This document shows positions 1 through 8,951 of a stretch of DNA of 64,000 bases, piece by piece. Position 1 is the first letter of the stretch. Each line of letters starts with the position of its first letter. Source of the stretch: Desulfogranum japonicum DSM 18378 (lineage in GTDB: Bacteria; Desulfobacterota; Desulfobulbia; Desulfobulbales; Desulfobulbaceae). A model generated the notes under the pieces. The model saw only the letters and a program-made list of their open reading frames with translations. It was not told where the DNA came from and did not search any database. The stretch covers positions 1-64,000 of the forward strand of contig NZ_AUCV01000022.1 of NCBI RefSeq assembly GCF_000429945.1. The letters are read 5' to 3'. The position numbers and the translations under genes are program-made.

Positions 1-118
1 AAGCCGCTAAAGCAAGGGCTCGTGGATACAGGACCAAACCAAACCTTATCACTATCGCATACATTATCGGTGGGAAACTTAATTATGGCTTACCCACATG
101 ATGTAGCGAGGAGCCAAC
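1..118 (+). mobile_element. 3' end of an ISL3-type insertion sequence (transposase tail plus probable right end)
   Basis: Reading frame 3 is open from the window edge to a stop at 99-101. It encodes a tail containing AKARARGYRT, NLITIAYIIGG and KLNYGLPT, the style of C-terminus I associate with ISL3-family DDE transposases. Just after the stop, the stretch ending in GCGAGGAGCC at about 108-117 resembles an ISL3 terminal repeat. The rest of the element lies outside the window, so whether it is intact is unknown. The family call is from memory of the C-terminal motif, not from alignment. Confidence 0.55.
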
Positions 119-293
119 TTTTAATTTTCTTCTATATAGGCAGGGGTAGCGTTCTGCATGATGCGATTCTCTGACGAGAAATCAAATACTATTGATGATC
201 CCTGTGCTGCAATGCAGTATGTAGAGATCTGCGACGGGCCGTCTGGGTTAGTGGCCACTTTACCTCGATTCTATCAAGCATCTTGAGTAAATA

Positions 294-875
294 ATGGAAC
301 CAGAACAAAAAAAGATTTGGGATCAAATAATGAACGAATGGGACAGTGATAATATTTCATGTCATCGTCTCTATGCTAAATTATATACAGCAAAATACCC
401 AAATGATGTGTTCGGCTGGATTGCCCTCGCAGATGCGCTATCAAAAATAGCGAAATATGATGAGGCGAGAGATGCGTTAGAGAAAGCCAATTTACTTTCT
501 TCAAAAGATCATCTGCATATTGTTTATCACCAAATTGGACATCTTTATAAAGAGAAAGGTGATCATCCTCTTGCAGAGCGGTGGTATAGAAAAGCCGTGG
601 AAGCTAAAGAAACTACACGCAACTTGATTTTTCTGGGTGCTTGCTTGGCAAAGCAGGGGAAGTTTACAGAAGCAAAGAAGTATCACAGGAAGGCAATAGA
701 AGTTGCGTCTGATATTCCAGAGGAGGCTTATTATAATCTTGGGCTGATTTTTAACGCCGAAGAGAGGTTTGCCGATGCATATAAATGTTTTAACAAAGCA
801 TTGGATCTTGATCCTGAATATACCGTAGCCAAAGATGCAAGGGCAGATGCCCTTAAGGCATTGCAAATCGTGTAG
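294..875 (+). CDS. Tetratricopeptide repeat protein, cytoplasmic
   Basis: The 193-residue product consists almost entirely of TPR-like helical hairpins, roughly at residues 38-71, 75-108, 109-141 and 144-178. The last is the clearest (YYNLGLIFNAEERFADAYKCF). TPRs are protein-protein docking surfaces and there is no enzymatic domain. No signal peptide or membrane segment is present. The ATG at 294 is the first start in frame but has no strong ribosome-binding site. The neighbours are an IS remnant and decayed genes, so context gives no partner. The specific role is unknown. Confidence 0.7.
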   Translation: MEPEQKKIWDQIMNEWDSDNISCHRLYAKLYTAKYPNDVFGWIALADALSKIAKYDEARDALEKANLLSSKDHLHIVYHQIGHLYKEKGDHPLAERWYRKAVEAKETTRNLIFLGACLAKQGKFTEAKKYHRKAIEVASDIPEEAYYNLGLIFNAEERFADAYKCFNKALDLDPEYTVAKDARADALKALQIV

Positions 876-983
876 TCGGTGTACCACTTCTCTCGGTCAT
901 CACGTAATCAGTTTGGAAAATCATGTGGCTAAGAGCAACGGTATTCCGATAGAATATACCTTGCCATTTTAAGGAAATAGCAT

Positions 984-1259
984 TTGAATGATCCAGGCTT
1001 TTATAGAGGTTTAAGCGCTTCACCTGTTAGGGTTGAATCGTTGGGCGAATTTGGTAACTTTTACTACAATTTTTCTCTGGTAATTTTGGCATTGATTTCA
1101 ATATATTGCTTTTTAAATCTTTGGAAAAAGGCGTTTGATGTCAAAACAAAAATTAAATGGTCAATTATCTTGTTAATTCCACTTTTAGGACCTCTGTTTT
1201 ACGGCTATTCAGCATGCGATCCTCCCCCTAAAAAAAGAATATATAGAAAGAAAGGGTAG
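984..1259 (+). CDS. Small two-TM protein resembling a phospholipase D nuclease N-terminal (PLDc_N) domain
   Basis: This 91-residue protein starts at TTG 984, preceded by AAGGA at 971-975. It has two hydrophobic segments, about residues 28-47 and 59-76, and a basic, proline-rich tail. The second segment (KWSIILLIPLLGPLFYGYS) has the IP-LGP-YG pattern seen in the short N-terminal membrane domain of cardiolipin-synthase-type proteins, which also occurs as a stand-alone small protein. No catalytic HKD domain is present. It is probably an inner-membrane protein of unknown role. The family assignment is by motif only. Confidence 0.5.
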   Translation: MNDPGFYRGLSASPVRVESLGEFGNFYYNFSLVILALISIYCFLNLWKKAFDVKTKIKWSIILLIPLLGPLFYGYSACDPPPKKRIYRKKG

Positions 1260-1373
1260 CCCCCTGTGTGAGGGTAGTTGTCACATCCTCGAAAAAGGAT
1301 TCTAATAAAGGGTGTTGGTGATACGACAACTATATTGACACGCGTCGCGTAATAAAAAGGGGAAGATGTCATA

Positions 1374-1669
1374 ATGACTATGACACAGCCAGTTATGAGA
1401 AAAGAGTTACTGACGGCTCTTATTGATCAAAGAAAGCTCGTCGCAAAAATCGAGACCCAAGAAGTCACAATAAACGTGGGAATAGAACCTCCTTTGCATT
1501 TGCACCCCTTCCCGACGGTGGGCGTAGCCACAGAAGGACAAATTGCCTTTGAAATCGAGGGAGAGCGCCCCCTGCACCTTATAAGGTTGGGGACACTCCA
1601 GCTAAATTTGTAATTTTCTATCTACTTGGTGAGAATGAAAAAGAAACGGTTCGGGTACTGGAAAAATAA
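1374..1669 (+). pseudogene. Cupin-domain protein, frameshifted
   Basis: The first frame, from ATG 1374, encodes a cupin-like core with HLHPFPTVGVATEG followed by IAFEIEGE, then ends at 1613 in unrelated sequence. Shifting by one base near 1580 gives the expected continuation KVGDTPAKFVIFYLLGENE and a natural stop at 1667-1669. The intact product would be about 98 residues, a small single-domain cupin. An AAGGGGAAG ribosome-binding site precedes the start. One lost base explains the break. It could be a sequencing error, but the adjacent genes are also degraded. Confidence 0.65.
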
Positions 1670-1767
1670 AGTACACCGAACAAGGCAAAATCGACCGAGG
1701 CAAATAGCCGTACGGCTGATTTGCAAAGTTTTACACATTTTCCCATCGCTATCAAGAGGAGATTTTT

Positions 1768-2128
1768 ATGAAGGTAAACGCGGAGTCAAATCACTTTTAC
1801 CCCACGAAACGCGCGCAGACATCTACTGCTAAAGCACCAATTCCGCATCATTTTCGTCCGCACTAACAGTGGCCACTGACGAAACGGCTTCCGTCAAACA
1901 AGAAGATTTCACAAGCATGACACGCAAGGAAATGTTCGATTGGATGAACGACCAAATCCGAAGCGGGAAAAAGTCTCTTGATGAAAGCTCACCTTTCCTA
2001 GGAATGACTATGCAAACCTCGGTGGCCACCGGTCATCAGGTCGATATGGCTACAGAGACACCACGCGCATCAATTTCGTTGAGAAGGCCCCCAATAAGGC
2101 CGGAAAGTTGGGATCGCTAGCTTTATAG
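1768..2128 (+). pseudogene. Small hypothetical gene broken by two indels
   Basis: ATG 1768 follows an AGAGGAGA site and reads MKVNAESNHFYPTKRAQTS before a stop. Near 1836 a one-base shift moves into a frame that continues SASFSSALTVATDETASV and then a conserved-looking FTSMTRKEMFDWMNDQIRSG. Near 2050 an apparent 2-bp insertion (acagagacacc where acagacacc would keep frame) moves to a third frame reading DTTRINFVEKA, with a stop at 2126-2128. Joined, the three frames give one sensible protein of about 120 residues without a recognised domain. The function is unknown. Confidence 0.6.
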
Positions 2129-2226
2129 CGCTACTGCTCGAAATTGCAGTCACGCGATCTCGCCCAAAAGATAGAAAAATACTGCTCGTGGAGTTATGGC
2201 CAAGTCTGGTGTTTAAGGAATAGCTT

Positions 2227-2574
2227 TCAAATGACAGCCCTGTTGAGTTCGCTTTCTTTTAAAGAGGTGACCGGCTCCCCATCCTTGAACTGGACACCCC
2301 GGATAATTTCGGCAAGCAGCTTGAATCCTCTTAGTTTTCGCCATTTTTTTTCTGCGCTCATCGCCAGTTTATAGACCATGGCCAAGATCGTTCGCTGGGC
2401 AACACAACCTCGTGTAGTATCCGCTCTCAGACGTACAGTAGCAAGGTTCGATTCAATAGGATTGAATGCCCGAATGTATTGCCAATGTTCCGCTGCAAAA
2501 TCATAGAAAGCGAGTAACTGCTCTTTATCTTTCGACACTGACTCCCCCGCTGGGGGAATCAGTGAAATTGCCAA
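2227..2574 (-). pseudogene. C-terminal fragment of an IS256-family (mutator type) transposase
   Basis: The 115-residue minus-strand frame contains LLAFYDFAAEHWQYIRAFNP, IESNLATVRLR, RGCVAQRTILAMVYKLA and KKWRKLRG, which match the C-terminal third of IS256/mutator transposases. The catalytic DDE region expected upstream is missing; similarity stops near 2545, where the sequence becomes unrelated. It is therefore a non-functional relic. It lies between a decayed gene and the chemotaxis receptor and marks a past insertion and deletion. Confidence 0.75.
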
Positions 2575-2615
2575 TCAAGGTCGCTCCTAGCGAAAATCGG
2601 TCGATAGAGCGGATT

Positions 2616-4607
2616 TCATATCTTAAATTTCCCAACCAACTGTTCAAGCTGATTTGCTAACTCAGAAAGGACCTGAGCGCTGGACTGAACCTGGTCAGAG
2701 CTGGAATCGATTTGATTTGACTGTTGACTGATCTCCGCCACGTCACCGTTAATATCCGTTACTCCCAAAGTGGATTGCGCCACGTTTTCGTTAACCTCTG
2801 CAATTCCTTGAGACGCTTGAGCTATATTGTTGGCAATCTCATTTGTTGCTGCAGACTGTTCCTCAACAGCTGTGGCAATGGTATTTATAGCTCCATTAAT
2901 CTCGACAATTACGTCGGAAATTTTAGTAATGTCCTCGATAGATGAGCCAGCGGTCACCTGCATGTCATCGATTTGGTTTTTAATGTCGATGGTTGCTGCA
3001 GCCGTCTGACGTGCCAGCTCCTTAATTTCATTAGCCACCACTGCAAAACCTTTACCAGCTTCACCAGCCCTTGCCGCTTCAATGGTGGCATTAAGCGCCA
3101 ACAGGTTGGTCTGTTCTGATATTTCAGTTATTGTTTCTGTGACCTTGCCAATTTTTTTCGCCGATTCACCGAGATTTGCCATTTTTGCAGAGGTTTCTTG
3201 AGATTGTTTAACCGCGCTGTCGGTAATTATTCGCGCTTTTTCGGCACTTTCTGCGATTTCTTTGACAGTGCTCGTCATTTCTTCGGTAGAAGACGCGATC
3301 ATGTTGACATTGCTTGTAGACTGCTCCATGGCCGCTGATACCGACTGGAAGTTGCTGCTGATTTGTTCCGTTGCTGCGGCGACCGATATTGATTTACCTG
3401 CAGTGTCTTTTGCTGCCGAAGACAATTGCTTAGAGATCGCTGCAAGATCGGATGAAGATGCAGACAACTTATTGACTCCATATATAATTTCCTTGATCAT
3501 CGCCCCTAGCTGGCCAACCATTCCGTTAAGGGATTTTGCCATTAGGCCTATCTCATCCCCTTGTTTGACATAAAGTTTGGAAGTGAAATCGCCTTTGGCC
3601 ATTGTTTCAGCAAAAACTGCTGTTTTACGTACTGGATCCGTGATAACCCGTGTGAGAAAGAATGCAAAAAAGCATCCCAGTATCAGTGCTGCAATGGCAA
3701 TCAGCAGCATCGTACGGATGGCTGTTTGGCTAGATCCCTTAAGAGTTGTTCCCAGCTCCTGTTGATCTTTAATGTAGGAATCAAGCATATCAGCAATGAT
3801 AGTTGCTACCTCGACTCCAACCGGCGATAAATAATCGTCATAGACCTTGGTTCGACCTATTGCTGCTTTGGCCATATTATTAAAATGGCTAATATAATTT
3901 TTTACATCGTCGAGTACTTTCTGTGCCATAACCGATCGCTCGTCATGGGGGGAACTAATTATCAGGTTAAGTAACTCTTGCAGTCTCGAATTTTCAACGA
4001 CGACAGCTTGGGCATCATCTTCAGTGGCGGTGGCTAGAAATTTTTGGGCGTAAAGTCGTGCCAAAAGAATATGCTGGCTAGCTTGATTAGCTTTTACGGC
4101 CGTATCGAAATCCTGATCAGATTTCGCTGAAGACATAATTTGGTTGATGCCTTGCAATATGGCAGGTCCGACACTCCTAAGCTTTTCGTTGATGATGTGA
4201 TCACTCTCTCGAATGTCTATAACCAGCTGCTCAAAAGATTTTTCATAAGACTTGACGTTTTTGTCTATTTTTGCGATTTGTGCTTTCCGTTCAGGTTTAT
4301 TAATAACTTCAACTGCCTTTTCTAAAGATCCTTGCAGCTCAAGCATGTATTGCTTGTACTCCTTGAGATCTTTATCACTATGGGTAATCATGAAATCTTT
4401 AACCTTCATGCGTACCATCAGCATATTCCCTTGAAGAGCTCCTATTATATTCGAGTTATTGGCTCTACGATCGTACTCAGTCATCCCTTTGACTACGTTG
4501 CTCAAGCCGTCCCAAGAAAAATAAGTAACGATCAACAACAAAACCAAAACGAAGCCGAAGCCGCTCCCAATTTTCATGGATAACTTTAAGTTATTCATGC
4601 CTATCAC
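2616..4607 (-). CDS. Methyl-accepting chemotaxis protein
   Basis: This 663-residue transmembrane chemoreceptor signals through CheA/CheW. TM1 is about residues 12-30. A long, helical periplasmic ligand domain follows to about 295, of the helical-bimodular or four-helix type judged by the lack of a PAS/Cache pattern and by its heptads. TM2 is about 297-318, HAMP about 320-372, and the cytoplasmic coiled coil runs to the end. The hairpin tip is canonical, with [19 protein letters not shown] around residue 505. GTG 4607 and ATG 4598 are both possible starts, sharing AAAGGATA upstream. No CheW-binding pentapeptide is seen at the C-terminus. The ligand is unknown. Confidence 0.9.
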   Translation of the reverse strand: MIGMNNLKLSMKIGSGFGFVLVLLLIVTYFSWDGLSNVVKGMTEYDRRANNSNIIGALQGNMLMVRMKVKDFMITHSDKDLKEYKQYMLELQGSLEKAVEVINKPERKAQIAKIDKNVKSYEKSFEQLVIDIRESDHIINEKLRSVGPAILQGINQIMSSAKSDQDFDTAVKANQASQHILLARLYAQKFLATATEDDAQAVVVENSRLQELLNLIISSPHDERSVMAQKVLDDVKNYISHFNNMAKAAIGRTKVYDDYLSPVGVEVATIIADMLDSYIKDQQELGTTLKGSSQTAIRTMLLIAIAALILGCFFAFFLTRVITDPVRKTAVFAETMAKGDFTSKLYVKQGDEIGLMAKSLNGMVGQLGAMIKEIIYGVNKLSASSSDLAAISKQLSSAAKDTAGKSISVAAATEQISSNFQSVSAAMEQSTSNVNMIASSTEEMTSTVKEIAESAEKARIITDSAVKQSQETSAKMANLGESAKKIGKVTETITEISEQTNLLALNATIEAARAGEAGKGFAVVANEIKELARQTAAATIDIKNQIDDMQVTAGSSIEDITKISDVIVEINGAINTIATAVEEQSAATNEIANNIAQASQGIAEVNENVAQSTLGVTDINGDVAEISQQSNQIDSSSDQVQSSAQVLSELANQLEQLVGKFKI

Positions 4608-5442
4608 CTATATCCTTTTGGGCATTAGTAAAATATTCAATAAATTCATACAAATATCTACGAAGTTAAAAAAGTACTCGCAACTTATTCAAATACAAAC
4701 CCACCTCGTTGCAAAGTAATATAAATGACAGGTATTGGCATTCCCTTTCAACTTGTTGGGAATGTTTTTCAATAATTTATGTGTTCTGTCTTGGCCGCTA
4801 AAAAAATGACCCATTTATACCAATATAATTTCTTACTTTGGCCAATGGCTGTTTGGGGATTCTCATCATGTACGGACGGTGGTGTTGAGTCGCTCATACA
4901 ACTCGGCATACGGCCCGAGAGCCAAGGTGATTTAGTTGATCAAAACAGGAACTGAGTTTCGGAAAGTAAAATTCAGTGTTGAGATAACGTCTCATATTTT
5001 TAAAGATTAAGATTGCCATTTGAAACCTCAAGAATTTTGAGGTTCGCTCAAAGTTCAGCTTTCTCCTATATCTCGTCGGCCTGATCGTGCAGGATAGCAA
5101 AATTCTGCTGCCAGTTTTAGGACAGTCTTTTTGCTTCGTTCCAATAACCATTCTTATTGGCGCTTAATCCAAGCCCGGCTCCTTGTTTGCAAGCCGCTAT
5201 AGCTAAACAGTATACTTTTTGCTCTGCAGGCGAGACGTTGAGGCGTTTTGAGGAAACGAATTACCCCCTCAGGAATCTCACTTTCACCTAACGATACTGC
5301 GCATGCGTTTTCACCATAGTACAGGAAGATAACACAGTTTAACAAAAATAATTCCAATTAACCGCACTGAACATCTGTTGGTGCCAGTTAATCAACCATC
5401 AATATCAGCAAAAACGGTCAAGCACGTTTTTTCAGAAAGGAT
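4608..5442. other. Gene-poor stretch upstream of the AraC regulator
   Basis: No convincing gene is seen in 835 bases. Two short minus-strand frames (4894-5151 and 5154-5357) show no family motif and have poor codon pattern. The first part up to about 4720 should hold the promoter of the chemoreceptor. The middle may be decayed mobile DNA, but nothing can be named. Confidence 0.4.
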
Positions 5443-5481
5443 ATGATTGGCGTTATGAAAAATCTGAAAGAGATAACTAAA

Positions 5482-6312
5482 ATGGATTATGCAAAACGAA
5501 TGGACAGAGTGCTGGAACACATTCAAGACCATTTGGACGATGAACTATCGCTGGAAATTCTTGCTGACATTGCCTGTTTTTCGCAGTTTCATTTTCACCG
5601 TATCTTCAGCGGAATGATTGGGGAACCTGTCAAATCCTATATCAGACGATTACGGCTTGAAAGGGCGGCAAAGAAATTAGCACATACCGATGCGCCTGTT
5701 ACCACGATTGCTTTTGAAAGCGGTTTTGAAACACATGAATCTTTCACGCGATCTTTTCGAAAAGCGTTTGGCATTTCCCCTTTGCATTATCGCAAAACAA
5801 ATCAGATTGAAATCCGGAAAAAACGTAGACATTACTGGAAGGAGATTACAATGAAAGCTGAAATCGTTACGCTGGAAGACATGGACGTTATTTTTGTTCG
5901 TCATGTGGGCCCTTACAATATGTGTGGAGCCGCCTGGGAAATACTTTTCCAATGGGCTGGACCAAAAGGCCTATTGCAACCTGGAACCAAAATTATGGGT
6001 CTTAGTTTTGACGACCCTCAGGTAACTCCACCGGAAAAACTCCGCTACGATGCGTGCATCGAAATCAAACGGCAAATTAAAACTGAAAAGCCTGTTGGCC
6101 AAAGACATGTGACTGGCGGAAGATTTGCCAAGACTACGCACATGGGCCCTTATGACTCATTGGCTGAAACCTACGCTCAACTCTGTGGTCAGTGGATTCC
6201 TCAAAACGGTTATGAAATTATTAATAGGGAATGTATCGAGATATATCTGAACAGCCCTGAAAATACGGAACCACAAGAGTTGATAACCGATATTTACATA
6301 CCTGTAAAATAA
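5482..6312 (+). CDS. AraC-family regulator with C-terminal GyrI-like effector domain
   Basis: The product has about 276 residues when started at ATG 5482, which follows AAAGAGATAACTAAA; ATG 5443 or 5455 would add up to 13 residues. The N-terminal 100 residues are a double helix-turn-helix of the AraC/XylS type (LADIACFSQFHFHRIF and the second helix FETHESFTRSFRKAFG). The C-terminal 150 residues form a GyrI-like (SHS2, BmrR-C/Rob-C type) small-molecule pocket beginning MKAEIVTLEDMDVIFVRHVG. The Rob/SoxS-like arrangement implies activation by a bound hydrophobic or cationic ligand, but target genes are not evident here. The 98-residue gene at 6543 is on the same strand. Confidence 0.88.
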   Translation: MDYAKRMDRVLEHIQDHLDDELSLEILADIACFSQFHFHRIFSGMIGEPVKSYIRRLRLERAAKKLAHTDAPVTTIAFESGFETHESFTRSFRKAFGISPLHYRKTNQIEIRKKRRHYWKEITMKAEIVTLEDMDVIFVRHVGPYNMCGAAWEILFQWAGPKGLLQPGTKIMGLSFDDPQVTPPEKLRYDACIEIKRQIKTEKPVGQRHVTGGRFAKTTHMGPYDSLAETYAQLCGQWIPQNGYEIINRECIEIYLNSPENTEPQELITDIYIPVK

Positions 6313-6542
6313 GAGGCTGTCTCCATAAGGTCACATTACGGAAACGCTTGAAGAAGGAAAAAATTTATGGAAGGATGATGTTGGCAGCTTGGACTTGACC
6401 TGACAGATGACGACCAGGACAGCTTTTTGTCAGGCCAAGTCGCAATCATTGCTAAAATATGACGTTTATTTTGAAATGATATGTAATATCAATCACACCG
6501 CCCTAGGACACACAGGGGTGAGAAATATATTTGAGGTCTTGT

Positions 6543-6839
6543 ATGAATTCCTACCATTTTACTCTTGAAGTCGAACCGCAGCGTGAAAATCCTCTGATTG
6601 CCCATGTTTCCAGGGCAGTTGTCCACATATGGGTGTTATCGACTGACATAGATGAGGCAAGAGACAGGGCTCTTCGTTTTCTCCAGACCGAGCAGTGGGA
6701 AGTAATTGAGGAGAAAGATGCTTATCTCGCAACTGCAGAACAAATTGATGCACTCCAAGCCGAAGAATTATCGAATTATCAGGCAGCTCAAGCGGAGGGA
6801 ATCCACGCGGCATTTTACTACTGGCACAGGTCTGAATAG
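6543..6839 (+). CDS. Hypothetical small soluble protein
   Basis: This 98-residue protein starts at ATG 6543, chosen because TTGAGG at 6531-6536 serves as a ribosome-binding site seven bases upstream. It has an N-terminal strand-rich half (YHFTLEVEPQ, AVVHIWVLSTDIDEARDRAL) and a C-terminal helical half rich in Ala, Glu and Gln. No membrane segment, signal peptide or metal motif is visible. The pattern resembles small proteins of unknown function of about 100 residues. I do not recognise the family. It stands alone between the AraC gene and the convergent thioredoxin gene. Confidence 0.6.
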   Translation: MNSYHFTLEVEPQRENPLIAHVSRAVVHIWVLSTDIDEARDRALRFLQTEQWEVIEEKDAYLATAEQIDALQAEELSNYQAAQAEGIHAAFYYWHRSE

Positions 6840-6922
6840 TCAGACTTCGCGTACCACGCATTCATGAAATAAAGAGTGTCATGCTAAATACAGATGCCAA
6901 TGCATTTGGCTTGTTGTTCTTT

Positions 6923-7264
6923 TCACATGCTGGGATGTGACAACAACCGGCGCACTTCTTCGGGAGACACTGGCCGCACCAACCGGTCGATTTCTTTGCC
7001 ATCCCGCAATAAAATCAATGTAGGCCACAGTTTAACGTTGAATGCTCGGCCTAATTTTTTCCCTTTACCGTCATATATTTTGATATGATGTACATCCGGC
7101 CATTCTGCCAGCACTTCCTTGACTGCTGATTGCACAGTCTGACAATGTCCACACCAGGGGGTACCGAATTCCAGAATGGTATCTCCAATCAATTCATATA
7201 CCTGTTCCATCGTCGGGGCATCTTCCACATACTCAGGATTAAAACCTTTTTGGATTATCTTCAT
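6923..7264 (-). CDS. Thioredoxin-family protein
   Basis: A 113-residue thioredoxin fold. The active site is TPWCGHC with Cys38 and Cys41; the GH dipeptide between the cysteines is like PDI/DsbA-type or thiol-modifying thioredoxins rather than the usual CGPC. The cis-Pro region is LWPTLILLRDGKEI. No signal peptide is present, so it acts in the cytoplasm. The ATG at 7264 is preceded by AAAGAG. It is a single gene, convergent with the hypothetical gene ending at 6839. The physiological substrate cannot be read from context. Confidence 0.88.
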   Translation of the reverse strand: MKIIQKGFNPEYVEDAPTMEQVYELIGDTILEFGTPWCGHCQTVQSAVKEVLAEWPDVHHIKIYDGKGKKLGRAFNVKLWPTLILLRDGKEIDRLVRPVSPEEVRRLLSHPSM

Positions 7265-7306
7265 GTCTCTTTATTTCCTCAAATCGAGTGTTTTTAGTAT
7301 TTCAGG

Positions 7307-7523
7307 GTAACTGATAACAGGTACTCCACGAAGTCTCCCGCTGGTTGCTTATCTCTTTGCACGATCGCGGTTTCCCCCATAGATAGCCTAACGGAGTCTC
7401 CGCTTACCTGGAGTCTTCGCTTACCTACGAAAAAAACGCGCTTGTCCAAATCTGAAGCAACTGTGACCAGTTACAACTCAGAACTAATTGAAAAACCAGT
7501 GTTGTTACCCCGTGATCAGTTAC
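7307..7523 (+). repeat. MITE-like interspersed repeat, copy A (full length)
   Basis: A 217-bp non-coding element bounded by 9-bp perfect inverted termini, GTAACTGAT at 7307-7315 and ATCAGTTAC at 7515-7523. Its right part (7441-7523) reappears inverted at 11675-11757 and its left part reappears at 62169-62302. Inside, GAGTCTYCGCTTACCT is present twice in tandem (about 7394-7427). No target-site duplication is visible. The GTAA ends are reminiscent of IS66-type termini, but that is a guess. Confidence 0.65.
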
Positions 7524-7890
7524 TCTCCCTCAGCTCGGGGAGTGATTTTCGTGCCAACTTCTATACTGACGACACTGCCGCAATGACAAGATAACAAAAC
7601 AACCAGACACAATCACTGAAAACTATATGTACATATCTCGACCGTCGTACCACGCAGTAGGATCATTTGTATTTTTTACTCTTTGATATGAAGTTCTATT
7701 TTACACAATTGAAATATACAACGGCACGGATAAAGGTTGCTGCTGCACTCCCACCAAGTGGTATTATATTGAAATTACGAGGTATTATGACACGTATCAA
7801 TAAAATTTATGATTTTAAAAAATTTTACTTCACTTTTTACATGCTATCAGCTATTTGTCCGTTATTCCAAAATATAACAACATGTTAGGC
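7524..7890. other. Intergenic stretch upstream of the molbindin promoter
   Basis: About 370 AT-rich bases between repeat A and the molbindin promoter. A short inverted repeat CTCCC(T)CAGCTCGGGGAG occurs at about 7524-7542. A frame at 7667-7888 has no ribosome-binding site or recognisable product. I see no gene. Confidence 0.4.
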
Positions 7891-7919
7891 TTGACTTTGT
7901 ACCAAACTACACCCATAAT
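7891..7919 (+). promoter_or_regulatory. Sigma70-type promoter of the molbindin gene
   Basis: TTGACT (7891-7896) and CATAAT (7914-7919) are separated by exactly 17 bases, giving an expected transcription start near 7926. The gene starts at 7984, so the leader is about 58 bases and contains the palindrome at 7933-7951. Confidence 0.6.
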
Positions 7920-7932
7920 ACACCTTGTTTAC

Positions 7933-7951
7933 AGAGTAATAACATTACTCT
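7933..7951. promoter_or_regulatory. Operator-like palindrome in the molbindin leader
   Basis: AGAGTAAT-AAC-ATTACTCT is a perfect inverted repeat with 8-bp arms and a 3-bp spacer. It is placed about 7 bases after the predicted transcription start, where a repressor would block initiation or elongation. The size and symmetry suit a dimeric regulator such as a ModE- or MarR-type protein; which one is not determined. Confidence 0.5.
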
Positions 7952-7983
7952 TGTTTATTACTATTTTTTTAAGGATTATTATT

Positions 7984-8190
7984 ATGGCAATCAGTGCGAG
8001 AAACTGCGTAAAAGGGAAAGTAAAAAATATTAAAAAAGGTCAGGTTATGGCAGAAGTAACTGTTGAACTTTCTCCAAACGTTGAAATTGTTTCTGTTGTG
8101 ACAGAAAATTCAATCAATAAACTCGGGATTGAAGTTGGAAAAGATATCAATGTTGTCATCAAAGCAACCAGTGTACTACTAGACGCTTGA
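7984..8190 (+). CDS. mop: Molbindin: single-domain molybdenum-pterin/molybdate-binding protein (Mop)
   Basis: A 68-residue protein consisting of one Mop (TOBE-type OB fold) domain. SARNCVKGKVKNIKKGQVMA and the end VGKDINVVIKATSVLL match the two halves of this domain. Molbindins oligomerise and store molybdate or tungstate in the cytoplasm, supplying molybdoenzymes. ATG 7984 follows AAGGATTATT; an upstream in-frame extension to 7855 has no such site and is hydrophobic noise. It is a single gene with its own promoter, palindrome and terminator. Confidence 0.88.
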   Translation: MAISARNCVKGKVKNIKKGQVMAEVTVELSPNVEIVSVVTENSINKLGIEVGKDINVVIKATSVLLDA

Positions 8191-8201
8191 TAACATCTTA
8201 A

Positions 8202-8243
8202 AAATATGTGAGGGGTGATTCATCAATCTTCCCTCACATATTT
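8202..8243. terminator. Bidirectional intrinsic terminator between molbindin and carbonic anhydrase genes
   Basis: AAATATGTGAGGG (8202-8214) and CCCTCACATATTT (8231-8243) form a perfect 13-bp stem with a 16-base loop. It lies between two convergent genes and has A/T-rich flanks on both sides, so it can end transcription from either direction. Confidence 0.75.
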
Positions 8244-8263
8244 ACAATTTTACTTTATTCTGA

Positions 8264-8860
8264 TTACAAAAATTCCACTTCTCCAGATCTAAGATCATAA
8301 TAGGCAGGCACAATTTTTACAGATCCGTTTTTCACCAACTCTGCTACAATTGGTTCAGACTCGGCAATTTTTACAGAAATCAATCTGGCAAGTTCTTTGG
8401 AGGCATTGTTAACCAGGTCTCCCTCGACCTCCTTTATATTTTTTATAGCAGTTTGGATCGCCGGACCAAGCGTGGCAATGTGGCCTTCAAGGACAGCGCC
8501 ACTGGCAACCGCACTTATAGCCCCACAACTTGCATGCCCCATAACAATGACAACAGGAGTATGCAGGTGCTTAACCGCATACTCTATTGACCCTAGTGAG
8601 TGATCTCCAATTACATTGCCTGCAACCCGTACGACGAAAAGATCACCCAGTCCCTGGTCAAATATATCCACAGGCGGCACACGTGAATCTGCACAGGTAA
8701 GGATAGTTGCGATAGGCTCCTGACCAGCGGTTAGACTCTCTCGACTTTCTTTACAATGGTTTGGGTGCTCAAGCTTTCCAGAAATAAACCGTTTGTTACC
8801 ATCTTTGAGTATCTGTAGAGCCTCTTCAGCAGTGGGACGTTTAGATTGTTTTTGGATCAT
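8264..8860 (-). CDS. Beta-class carbonic anhydrase
   Basis: A 198-residue zinc enzyme interconverting CO2 and bicarbonate in the cytoplasm. The zinc ligands are visible: Cys56 and Asp58 in CADSRVPP, and His109 and Cys112 in MGHASCGAIS. The Asp58-Arg60 dyad of beta-CAs is intact. Length and the N-terminal pattern (EEALQILKDGNKRF) are normal for the bacterial plant-type clade. It lies 91 bases downstream of nhaD on the same strand and is probably co-transcribed. This would tie bicarbonate supply to proton and sodium exchange. Confidence 0.92.
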   Translation of the reverse strand: MIQKQSKRPTAEEALQILKDGNKRFISGKLEHPNHCKESRESLTAGQEPIATILTCADSRVPPVDIFDQGLGDLFVVRVAGNVIGDHSLGSIEYAVKHLHTPVVIVMGHASCGAISAVASGAVLEGHIATLGPAIQTAIKNIKEVEGDLVNNASKELARLISVKIAESEPIVAELVKNGSVKIVPAYYDLRSGEVEFL

Positions 8861-8951
8861 TTGCTTCCTCGATTGGAATATTGATTATAATGAATCTCGC
8901 GCAGAGCTTGATTGTATTGTTTTTCTAACGACCTCAACAATGCCTGCTACG

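Noticed and set aside
4868-4925. Sequence resembling a group II intron domain V (GGCCGTATGCCG with GTCCGTACATG on the minus strand)
   Set aside because: The two parts do not pair as the domain V stem requires, and no intron-encoded protein is near.
4894-5357. Two short minus-strand reading frames in the gap upstream of the AraC gene
   Set aside because: No motif, no ribosome-binding site, and codon pattern unlike the neighbours.
7667-7888. Short plus-strand frame upstream of the molbindin gene
   Set aside because: It runs into the promoter region, has no ribosome-binding site and no recognisable product.
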